5,208 bases of DNA from a bacterium (GCA_021813175.1 JAKALJ010000025.1:1-5208); one strand, 5' to 3'; shown: positions 1-5,166, counted from the first letter of the stretch. The notes: a model not told the origin generated them from the letters alone. Numbers and translations are program-made.

Positions 1-45
1 CCCTATCATTATATACCTACCATACAAAAATAGGGTACTATTTTC

Positions 46-75
46 GACTATTTTATAGAAGAATATAAAATAGTC
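46..75. repeat. 12-bp perfect inverted repeat plus a third direct copy
   Basis: GACTATTTTATA at 46-57 is the exact reverse complement of TATAAAATAGTC at 64-75, with a 6-nt spacer. TATAAAATAGTC recurs without change at 96-107, 32 bp (about three helical turns) after the second arm. The helical phasing would place proteins bound at 64-75 and 96-107 on the same face of the DNA, which is inference. As an RNA hairpin it would be weak (three G/C pairs), so a DNA operator is likelier than a terminator for an upstream gene. Confidence 0.6.
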
Positions 76-103
76 TTGACTTTTTTATATTATCGTATAA
101 AAT
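76..103 (+). promoter_or_regulatory. Sigma-70-type promoter of the DUF4143 ATPase gene
   Basis: TTGACT at 76-81 matches the -35 consensus in five of six bases and TAAAAT at 98-103 matches the -10 consensus in five of six, with a 16-bp spacer. Transcription would start about seven bases after the -10 box, near 110-112, which is the ATG at 111. The message would be leaderless or nearly so, in keeping with the absence of any Shine-Dalgarno sequence before this start. An overlapping TATAAA at 96-101 could also serve as -10, but its spacer is only 14 bp. Confidence 0.5.
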
Positions 104-110
104 AGTCAAC

Positions 111-1241
111 ATGGAGCTAAAACGAAATATATATGAAAGAATCAAATCAGACCTAAGAAAAAAAATGGTCCTTATTGTCGGACCCCGCCAGGTCGGGAAA
201 ACGTGGCTTGCCAAAGAGATTCTGAAAGAATACAAGCAGCCGGTGTATCTGAATTACGACAACAGCGAGCATAAGGATATTATTAAAAAAGGGGCGTGGC
301 TTCCTGAGGCCGATCTTGTTGTCTTTGATGAAATTCACAAGATGCCCGAATGGAAAAACTATTTGAAGGGCATTTATGATACCAAGCCGGAGGCCCTTCA
401 CATACTGGTCACCGGAAGCGCTCGTATGAATGCCTTTAAGAGCGTCGGCGATTCTTTGGCCGGGAGATTCTACGCGCATCATCTTTTGCCCTTTACGCCG
501 GCGGAAATAAAAGAAACAGAGTTAGGCGATTCTTTTTCCCTGCTCTTAGAAAGAAGCGGCTTTCCGGAGCCGCTTCTTTCTGAAAACGACGAAGAGGCCG
601 ATCGCTGGCGGCAATCATACACCGAGAGCCTCCTGGGGCAGGATGTCTTGGAATTCCAGGATATTGATAAGGTCAATATTATCAAGCAAATATATCAATT
701 ACTCAAAACGAAAGTTGGCTCTCCTTTATCTTTTAATTCCATCGGCAGAGATTTGGGCGTTTCTCCCATGACAGTGAAAAAATACATTGAGATTTTAGAG
801 GCGCTGTATGTAATATTCATAATAAAGCCGTACACTCATAAAATTTCCCGTTCCATCTTAAAAGAACCAAAAATTTATTTTTTCGATTACGGTGTAATCG
901 CCGATCCCGGCGCGAGATTTGAAAACTTCGTAGCCCTTGCCCTTTTGAAGCATTCGGTCTTAAGGACCGACCGGACCGGCAAAACTCTTTCTCTTGGCTT
1001 TTTAAAAACCAAAGAAAAGAAAGAGGTGGACTTCGCCTTGTATGACGGAGAAAACAATTTGCTTGAAATAATTGAAGCTAAAATTTCAGACTCTTCCGTT
1101 TCAAAAACCCTGGAATACTTTTCGGAGAAATACAAAATAAAAGGAACCCAGCTGGTGTACAATTTGACCGCGGAACGGGTATCACCGAAAGGAGTATTCA
1201 TAAGAAACGCGGAGAAGTATCTGAATGAGCTAGAAGAATAA
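111..1241 (+). CDS. ATP-binding protein, AAA_14/DUF4143 family
   Basis: This 376-residue protein has the architecture of the AAA_14-DUF4143 ATPases. A Walker A loop GPRQVGKT lies at 24-31 and a Walker B strand LVVFDE, followed by IHK, at about 69-77. The sensor-like VTGSAR is at 100-105 and the GDSLAGRF signature at 113-120. The family's GFPEP motif is at 150-154. A winged-helix-like segment follows at about 203-232 (SFNSIGRDLGVSPMTVKKYI). The C-terminal DUF4143 part has FEN at 270-272, EVDF at 305-308 and IEAK at 321-324, a pattern resembling the PD-(D/E)xK nuclease core; whether it cuts anything is unknown. The length is normal and the lysine-rich opening is typical, so the ATG at 111 is probably right. 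There is no Shine-Dalgarno site. The gene is monocistronic, with its own promoter and a 311-bp gap behind it. No partner gene is visible and the biological role of the family is not established. Family assignment is secure; function is open. Confidence 0.9.
   Translation: MELKRNIYERIKSDLRKKMVLIVGPRQVGKTWLAKEILKEYKQPVYLNYDNSEHKDIIKKGAWLPEADLVVFDEIHKMPEWKNYLKGIYDTKPEALHILVTGSARMNAFKSVGDSLAGRFYAHHLLPFTPAEIKETELGDSFSLLLERSGFPEPLLSENDEEADRWRQSYTESLLGQDVLEFQDIDKVNIIKQIYQLLKTKVGSPLSFNSIGRDLGVSPMTVKKYIEILEALYVIFIIKPYTHKISRSILKEPKIYFFDYGVIADPGARFENFVALALLKHSVLRTDRTGKTLSLGFLKTKEKKEVDFALYDGENNLLEIIEAKISDSSVSKTLEYFSEKYKIKGTQLVYNLTAERVSPKGVFIRNAEKYLNELEE
548..581. repeat. Perfect 14-bp hairpin inside the ATPase gene
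   Basis: The arms 548-561 (AGAAAGAAGCGGCT) and 568-581 (AGCCGCTTCTTTCT) are exact reverse complements around the 6-nt loop TTCCGG. The hairpin covers codons 146-157, which encode LERSGFPEPLLS including the conserved GFPEP motif, so it is part of the normal coding sequence and not an insertion. No T-run follows, so it is not an intrinsic terminator. Confidence 0.85.
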
Positions 1242-1292
1242 GAGAAAAATATAAGCGGTATTTACCCCTATATTAAAACCTCGCTTGTCTGT

Positions 1293-1317
1293 CATGAAAG
1301 CCCGAAGAGCTTTCATG
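1293..1317. repeat. 9-bp hairpin downstream of the ATPase gene
   Basis: CATGAAAGC at 1293-1301 pairs exactly with GCTTTCATG at 1309-1317 around a 7-nt loop. A second helix, CTCGC (1280-1284) with GCGAG (1318-1322), could extend it across an 8-nt bulge. No T-run follows on the + strand, so it is not a canonical terminator. It may be part of a folded RNA. Confidence 0.5.
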
Positions 1318-1395
1318 GCGAGACTCGCTCGTCTTAATAAACGTTTCTGGACTTTTTGGGGATTTTCTGCTACATTCTTAAATGTAGACTTTTAG
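1294..1395 (+). CDS. Doubtful 33-residue cationic/aromatic open frame
   Basis: An ATG at 1294 opens 33 codons ending in TAG. The product would start MKARRAFMARLARLNKRF and continue into an aromatic, uncharged stretch (WTFWGFSATFLNV), a basic-then-hydrophobic profile. There is no Shine-Dalgarno sequence (nor before the real genes here), no recognised family, and the frame overlaps both hairpins of the spacer. A chance frame is the likelier explanation. Confidence 0.1.
   Translation: MKARRAFMARLARLNKRFWTFWGFSATFLNVDF
1370..1393 (+). terminator. Weak candidate terminator after the ATPase gene
   Basis: CTACATT (1370-1376) and AATGTAG (1381-1387) form a 7-bp stem with the tetraloop CTTA, followed by AC and then four Ts (1390-1393). 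The stem has only two G/C pairs and the T-tract is short. It lies about 130 bp past the ATPase stop codon, so it is at best a weak terminator. Confidence 0.22.
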
Positions 1396-1552
1396 CAATT
1401 ATTTTAATCGGTTTATAGGAATACACATATTATGTTGTCAGAAGGGAGAATTTTTAAGCGGATTTCTAAATTTCTTGTTCGTTGGAGCATAAACTAGGGC
1501 AAAAATAGACCTCGCAATATAGGGGCGTGTTCTTGTAAGCTGGAATAAGCTT

Positions 1553-3082
1553 ATGAGTGAAACAATAATAATTCTTTCAGGGGTAGGGATACTCCTTTTC
1601 GGCTTAGGCGCCGGATACTATATCCGCATGACCGTGGCACTCGGAAAAAAGAAATCCCTGGAGCTGGATATCAAGCAGATGCTGATGACTGCTAAAGAGG
1701 AGGCCCAGAAAATCATGGACGAAGCCAAGAAAAAGAGCGACGAAAAACTGGCTGAGTTGCGAGAGGAAGAAAAAAAGAAAGAAGAGGAATTCAAGGAAAG
1801 AGAAAAGCGGCTGGCAAAAAAAGACGAATTTTTGGACACGCGCCAGCTGGAAATAGACAAAGAGGCGGAGAATATCAAACAGAAAGTTGAAGAAGTGAAA
1901 AAAATCCAAGAACGGGTAGAGGGGATAGAAGAAGAAAAACGTAAAGAGTTGGAGCGAACAGCCAAACTATCTGAAGAAGAAGCAAGGGCAGAGCTCTTGC
2001 GAGAGATAGAAAAAAAATACGAAGAAGATTTGATGGTCCGGATGCAGAAATTGGAGAGCGGAAGCGCTGAAAAATTAGAGAACCGAGCCAGAGAAATCAT
2101 AACCACCTCCATCCAGCGGTTGGCCTCGAGCACCGCAAGCGAACTCATGACTACCACTGTGAACCTGCCGAACAACGAAATCAAAGGGAAAGTAATCGGC
2201 AAGGAGGGCAGGAATATCCGCGCTTTTGAACGAGCGGCCGGAGTAGAGCTGATCGTGGATGATACCCCGGGCTCTATCATCATTTCCTCTTTTGACCCAG
2301 TGCGCCGACAGGTGGCGCGATTAGCTTTGGAAAACCTTATTCTTGACGGTCGCATCCAGCCAGCCAAGATAGAAGAGCTGGTGGAAAAAGCGCGAGAGGA
2401 TATAAACAAAATCATCAAGGAAAAAGGCGAACAGGCGGTGTATGAATGCGGCATCTTTAATTTTGATCCGCGCATCGTGGCTATTCTCGGGCGCCTTTAC
2501 TTCCGCACCAGCTATGGACAGAATGTTTTGCAACATTCTATCGAAATGGCGCATATAGCCGGCATGATTGCGGAAGAACTCGGGGCAGACGTGGCCGTAG
2601 CGAAAGCTGGAGCTCTGGTTCATGACATCGGCAAGGCCCTGGATCATGAAGTGCAGGGCACCCATGTGGAGATCGGCATTCGTATCCTGCAGAAATTCGG
2701 AGCGGATGAGAAAGTGATCACGGCCATGAAATCGCACCATGAGGATTATCCGTACGAATCTTTGGAAGCGGTGATCGTGCAGACGGCGGATGCCATTTCC
2801 GGCGGACGGCCGGGGGCTCGGCGGGATTCGGTGGAGAATTATCTGAAACGTTTGCAAGATTTGGAAGCTATAGCCGGAGGTTTCCCGGGAGTGGAAAAAT
2901 CCTACGCTCTATCAGCCGGCCGGGAAATACGCATATTTGTCACTCCGGAAAAGGTTTCGGACGCAGAAGCAAAAATTATGGCCCGGGATATCGCCCTAAA
3001 AATCGAACAGGAACTGAAATATCCCGGCGAAATAAAGGTAACTTTGATCCGGGAGAACAGGGTCATAGAATACGCAAGGTAA
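1553..3082 (+). CDS. rny: Ribonuclease Y
   Basis: Ribonuclease Y is a membrane-anchored endoribonuclease that starts decay of many mRNAs. The 509-residue length is close to the roughly 520 of Bacillus subtilis RNase Y. A single N-terminal membrane helix spans about 5-24. A long, highly charged coiled coil rich in Glu and Lys follows at about 45-180. The KH RNA-binding domain at about 205-270 carries the GxxG loop IGKEGRNI (215-222). The HD domain begins near RTSYGQNVLQHS (318-329) and contains the paired metal ligands H357-D358 in VHDIGKALDHE, further candidate ligands H328, H371 and H395, and D413 in TADAISGGRPGARR. The C-terminus PGEIKVTLIRENRVIEYAR is the family's usual ending. The ATG at 1553 places the membrane helix correctly; only a weak GGA lies eight bases before it. 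No catalytic residue is missing. The gene stands alone between two spacers, with HU next on the same strand. Identification is near certain. Confidence 0.98.
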   Translation: MSETIIILSGVGILLFGLGAGYYIRMTVALGKKKSLELDIKQMLMTAKEEAQKIMDEAKKKSDEKLAELREEEKKKEEEFKEREKRLAKKDEFLDTRQLEIDKEAENIKQKVEEVKKIQERVEGIEEEKRKELERTAKLSEEEARAELLREIEKKYEEDLMVRMQKLESGSAEKLENRAREIITTSIQRLASSTASELMTTTVNLPNNEIKGKVIGKEGRNIRAFERAAGVELIVDDTPGSIIISSFDPVRRQVARLALENLILDGRIQPAKIEELVEKAREDINKIIKEKGEQAVYECGIFNFDPRIVAILGRLYFRTSYGQNVLQHSIEMAHIAGMIAEELGADVAVAKAGALVHDIGKALDHEVQGTHVEIGIRILQKFGADEKVITAMKSHHEDYPYESLEAVIVQTADAISGGRPGARRDSVENYLKRLQDLEAIAGGFPGVEKSYALSAGREIRIFVTPEKVSDAEAKIMARDIALKIEQELKYPGEIKVTLIRENRVIEYAR

Positions 3083-3095
3083 AAAAAGGTAAAAA
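3076..3095 (+). repeat. 10-bp tandem duplication across the rny stop codon
   Basis: AAGGTAAAAA occurs twice back to back, at 3076-3085 and 3086-3095. The first copy contains the TAA stop of rny (3080-3082). It looks like a replication-slippage duplication. The protein is unaffected because the stop lies in the first copy. Confidence 0.7.
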
Positions 3096-3111
3096 TGCTA
3101 AAAAACTTGGG

Positions 3112-3126
3112 TTTTCCGCGGGAAAA
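3112..3126. repeat. Small hairpin in the rny-HU spacer
   Basis: TTTTCC (3112-3117) and GGAAAA (3121-3126) pair around a GCG loop. No T-run follows on the + strand, so it is not a standard terminator for rny. On the - strand a T6 tract lies six bases further on, but no - strand gene is there to terminate. It may protect the 3' end of the rny message. Confidence 0.35.
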
Positions 3127-3144
3127 GTTCTCCCGATATTGGGC

Positions 3145-3172
3145 TTGCGTCAAAAAAAGCTTGATATATACT
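3145..3172 (+). promoter_or_regulatory. Candidate promoter of the HU gene
   Basis: TATACT at 3167-3172 matches the -10 consensus in five of six bases, and TTGCGT at 3145-3150 supplies a partial -35 (TTG only) at a 16-bp spacing. The transcript would start near 3179 and have a leader of about 55 nt before the ATG at 3235. TTGATA at 3161-3166 is a better -35 box but has no good -10 at the right distance. The 152-bp gap after rny fits a separate promoter for an abundant protein such as HU. Confidence 0.35.
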
Positions 3173-3234
3173 AATAATACGTAGTACTTTAGCAGGGTCG
3201 AAAGATTATTATTATAAATAACACTTAATATAGT

Positions 3235-3507
3235 ATGAATAAACAAGCATTAGCTGAATGGGTGCACGGAAAGCTCGGAGGCACCAAGGTGCAGGCCGAA
3301 GAAATCGTGGATGGACTGTTTGATTCCATTGTAGACACCCTGAAGAAAGGCGGAGAAGTCTCGGTAGCCGGCTTTGGCATCTTTTCCGTAAAACAAAGAG
3401 CGGCCAGAATGGCCCGCAATCCGAAGACCGGAGAGCAGGTTAAAGTGGCCGCCACTAAAGTTCCGAAATTCCGCCCTGCCAAAGCTCTGAAGGACGCGGT
3501 AAAGTAA
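3235..3507 (+). CDS. hup: HU family DNA-binding protein
   Basis: HU binds and bends DNA as a dimer with little sequence preference, compacting the nucleoid and assisting replication, repair and recombination. The 90 residues are the usual HU length. The N-terminal helices (about 3-38) carry the dimer interface. The conserved turn GFGIF is at 46-50. The DNA-binding arm at about 53-75 contains RNPKTGE (61-67), with P63 the residue that intercalates into DNA in the family. The C-terminal KFRPAKALKDAV (79-89) is typical. The start fits the family's MNK opening, though no Shine-Dalgarno sequence precedes it. IHF is a relative, but nothing here points to an IHF subunit. The gene is followed by the probable two-way terminator shared with the convergent yifB gene. 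Confidence 0.96.
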   Translation: MNKQALAEWVHGKLGGTKVQAEEIVDGLFDSIVDTLKKGGEVSVAGFGIFSVKQRAARMARNPKTGEQVKVAATKVPKFRPAKALKDAVK

Positions 3508-3511
3508 CAAA

Positions 3512-3533
3512 ATTCTTTTCGCGCGAAAAGAAT
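3512..3533. repeat. 22-bp perfect palindrome after the HU gene
   Basis: The 22 bases from ATTCTTTTCG to CGAAAAGAAT read the same on both strands, centred on CGCGCG. As RNA this gives a 9-bp stem with a GCGC loop, starting five bases after the HU stop codon. No T-run follows on the + strand. It may stabilise the HU mRNA 3' end, back up the terminator behind it, or be a dyad protein site. Confidence 0.7.
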
Positions 3534-3545
3534 ACTATAGCAAGA

Positions 3546-3587
3546 ACGCAAAAATCTCTCCTCCAACCGGCGGGGAGGTTTTTGCGT
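3546..3587. terminator. Probable bidirectional terminator between HU and yifB
   Basis: ACGCAAAAA (3546-3554) pairs exactly with TTTTTGCGT (3579-3587). Inside it CCTCC (3560-3564) pairs with GGAGG (3574-3578), leaving a 5-nt bulge on the left and a 9-nt loop. The core CCTCC/GGAGG stem followed by T5 is a standard intrinsic terminator for HU on the + strand. On the - strand the same core is followed, after the bulge bases, by T5, so it can also stop yifB transcription. A competing hairpin GGTTTTT (3577-3583) with AAAAACC (3590-3596) is also possible. The position between two convergent genes supports shared use. Confidence 0.75.
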
Positions 3588-3609
3588 TTAAAAACCTTGC
3601 CTCCTAAAT

Positions 3610-5133
3610 TTATAGTATTTTGGGACGATATTGCAGAGATTCTAAAATGTGTTCCTCTCGAACCTCCGAAGAATTTGCAAGGTCGGCAATGGTGCGCGCC
3701 ACCTTTATTACCCGATGATAAGACCGGGCAGAGAGCGAAAGCCGTTCGGCGCTCCGGTTCAAAATGTCTTTGGTCTTGCCGGCCAGACGGACCATGGCGG
3801 AAATATCTCTGGCTCTCATTTCACTATTCAGCTTTATTCCCAATTTTGCTTCGGTGAATCTTTTCCTCTGCTGTTCTCTGGCAAAAAGCACCCGTTCTCT
3901 TATTTTCTCGCTCTTCTCTCCCTTTTTTTCTCCTATCAATTTTTCATAATCTATCCTGCCTACGGAAACCCAAAGGTCTATGCGGTCTATGATCGGTCCG
4001 GAAATTTTTCGGCGGTATCTGGCCAAGTCTAGGGGTTTGCAGGTACAAATCTCGTCCTTGGAAAGAGCCTTTCCGCAAGGACAAGGATTCATAGCCGCCA
4101 CCAGAATGAAATTGGATGGAAAGACTGCTGTTTTTCTGGTCCTGGTAATGGATATGAAATTATCTTCAAGCGGCTGGCGCAGCGCATCAATGGAACGTCT
4201 CTCAAACTCCGGAAATTCGTCCAGAAAAAGCACCCCGCGATGGGCCAAGGTGGCTTCGCCGGGCTTCGGGTATGCTCCTCCGCCCACTATGGCGGCGTAT
4301 GAAGCGGTATGGTGTGGGGCTCGGAAAGGCGGTGAAAAAACCAGCTTGCCGGAACCTACCCCGGCGACGGACTGGATACCGGCCACTTCCAGCGCTTCTT
4401 CCTCTGAAAGATCCGGCAGGATGCCGGCAAAAGCCCGGGCCAGCATGGTTTTACCCGTGCCGGGCGGGCCGTACATGGCGATGTTGTGTCCGCCGGCCGC
4501 CGCTATCTCTAATCCCCGCTTGGCGCTTTCCTGCCCCCGGATTTCTGAAAAATCCTCCGCGCTGCGCTCGGCGGCCGGCGGACACATAGTTTGGGAACGC
4601 GCAGAAATTCTTTTTGTCCCGGATAAGTGTTCTAGGGTTTGTGACAAACTTTTCATCCCGAATATCTTTAGACCCGAAAGGAGCGCCGCCTCTTCGGCAT
4701 TTTCCTTAGGTAGATAGATTTCCGAAAAGCCGCGGCGTTTTGCCTCTTCGGCAAGAGGCAAAACGCCGCGTACCGGTCGTAGGGCGCCATCCAATCCAAG
4801 CTCTCCCAAAAATATTTTCCCTTCCGGATCAAAATTTACCGCCTCGGAAGCGAGCAGATAAGAAAGAGCGATGGGCAGATCAAAAGAAGGCCCCTCTTTG
4901 CGAAGATCCGCCGGAGAAAGAGAGATAGTTATTTTCTGATTTTTAGATTTTGGAGAACCAAAACCGGAATTCTTCACCGCGGAGCTCACTCGGTCTTTAG
5001 CTTCATCCACAGCTTTGTCCGGCAGGCCCACAACCGAGAAAGCGTGCAGTCCGCGGGAAAGATCCGTTTCCACGGAAACGATGGTGCCGGAAAGAAGATT
5101 TATCTGGGCTGAATATATTTTGGCAAAACTCAT
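3610..5133 (-). CDS. yifB: YifB/ComM family Mg-chelatase-like AAA+ ATPase
   Basis: The family includes ComM, a hexameric helicase that promotes branch migration during natural transformation. The 507 residues are full length. The N-terminal ChlI-like domain (Lon-protease-like fold, about 10-170) has SRGLHAFSVVGLPDKAVDEAKDRV and the PADLRKEGPSFDLPIAL segment typical of the family. The AAA+ module follows with Walker A GPPGTGKT at 222-229, Walker B VLFLDE at 301-306 and the sensor asparagine N349. A cysteine cluster C351, C353, C363, C365 probably binds metal. IIDRIDLWV (381-389) carries a likely arginine finger. The C-terminal domain (about 400-500) contains LSLSARSYHRVIKVARTIADL. The start agrees with the family's MxxAKxYSA opening, so the ATG at 5133 is sound, yet it has no Shine-Dalgarno and directly follows a terminator-like hairpin. 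A role in DNA uptake is inferred from the family; no other competence gene is in view. The link to true magnesium chelatase is by fold only. Confidence 0.96.
   Translation of the reverse strand: MSFAKIYSAQINLLSGTIVSVETDLSRGLHAFSVVGLPDKAVDEAKDRVSSAVKNSGFGSPKSKNQKITISLSPADLRKEGPSFDLPIALSYLLASEAVNFDPEGKIFLGELGLDGALRPVRGVLPLAEEAKRRGFSEIYLPKENAEEAALLSGLKIFGMKSLSQTLEHLSGTKRISARSQTMCPPAAERSAEDFSEIRGQESAKRGLEIAAAGGHNIAMYGPPGTGKTMLARAFAGILPDLSEEEALEVAGIQSVAGVGSGKLVFSPPFRAPHHTASYAAIVGGGAYPKPGEATLAHRGVLFLDEFPEFERRSIDALRQPLEDNFISITRTRKTAVFPSNFILVAAMNPCPCGKALSKDEICTCKPLDLARYRRKISGPIIDRIDLWVSVGRIDYEKLIGEKKGEKSEKIRERVLFAREQQRKRFTEAKLGIKLNSEMRARDISAMVRLAGKTKDILNRSAERLSLSARSYHRVIKVARTIADLANSSEVREEHILESLQYRPKIL
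4731..4770. repeat. Perfect 18-bp hairpin inside yifB
   Basis: The arms 4731-4748 (CGCGGCGTTTTGCCTCTT) and 4753-4770 are exact reverse complements around the 4-nt loop CGGC. On the - strand the hairpin encodes residues 122-135, RGVLPLAEEAKRRG, which fits the conserved RGVLP segment of YifB proteins and keeps the frame, so it is not an inserted repeat. It would be very stable in the mRNA. No T-run follows it on either strand, so it is not a standard terminator. Confidence 0.9.
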
Positions 5134-5136
5134 AAT

Positions 5137-5166
5137 AAAAAAGGCGAATGACTCTTAATCATTCGC
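5137..5166 (-). terminator. Terminator-like hairpin abutting the yifB start
   Basis: On the - strand GCGAATGA (5166-5159) pairs exactly with TCATTCGC (5151-5144) around a 7-nt loop, followed by one C and then T6 (5142-5137). This is a textbook intrinsic terminator in form. The T-run ends three bases before the yifB ATG. It most simply ends an upstream - strand gene beyond the window, but it could also act as an attenuator for yifB. Confidence 0.7.

Larger units (their letters stand above)
27..107. promoter_or_regulatory. AAAATAG half-site array (candidate operator)
   Basis: The heptamer AAAATAG occurs five times within 79 bases: forward at 27-33, 67-73 and 99-105, and as CTATTTT at 38-44 and 48-54. 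Copies 1 and 2 form one inverted pair (4-nt spacer) and copies 3 and 4 form a second, longer pair. The last copy lies over the candidate -10 box of the downstream gene, and the fourth sits in the 12-mer that directly abuts its -35 box. This layout is what a repressor or autoregulator operator would look like. That it binds protein is inference. The AT-rich composition raises the chance of coincidental matches, but five copies of one 7-mer here is well above expectation. Confidence 0.5.
1265..1525. repeat. Long-range inverted repeat bracketing the spacer (possible structured RNA)
   Basis: CCCCTATATT at 1265-1274 is the exact reverse complement of AATATAGGGG at 1516-1525, 241 bases apart. The heptamer ACCTCGC also occurs directly repeated just inside each end (1278-1284 and 1509-1515). 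If transcribed, the 10-bp stem would close a domain of about 260 nt holding the hairpins at 1293-1317 and 1370-1387. It could be a non-coding RNA, a long structured rny leader, or terminal repeats of a small element. I recognise no signature of RNase P, tmRNA or SRP RNA. The repeat is certain; its function is inference. Confidence 0.3.
1242..1552. other. 311-bp intergenic region between the ATPase gene and rny
   Basis: No recognisable gene lies here. The stretch contains a bracketing 10-bp inverted repeat, two small hairpins, one doubtful 33-codon frame and another AAAATAG heptamer at 1502-1508. I found no strong sigma-70 promoter for rny. The best weak candidates are a TATAGG at 1414-1419 paired with TTAGCA at 1392-1397 (16-bp spacer), and an isolated TATTAT at 1428-1433. 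Which of these drives rny cannot be decided by eye. Confidence 0.6.

Noticed and set aside
111..1241. STAND-type or other antiviral defence ATPase
   Set aside because: The motifs fit AAA_14/DUF4143, and no toxin, sensor repeat domain or defence neighbour is present to support a defence role.
1265..1525. RNase P RNA, tmRNA or SRP RNA in the spacer
   Set aside because: None of the conserved core sequences of these RNAs is present; only the bracketing repeat and small hairpins can be supported.
1618..2475. Long serine/phenylalanine-rich open frame on the - strand inside rny
   Set aside because: It mirrors the Glu/Lys-rich codons of the RNase Y coiled coil and KH region; the composition is an antisense artefact and no family is recognisable.
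3980..4717. 245-codon + strand open frame opposite yifB
   Set aside because: It lies wholly antisense to a conserved, full-length AAA+ gene and its product resembles no family; codon bias of yifB explains its openness.
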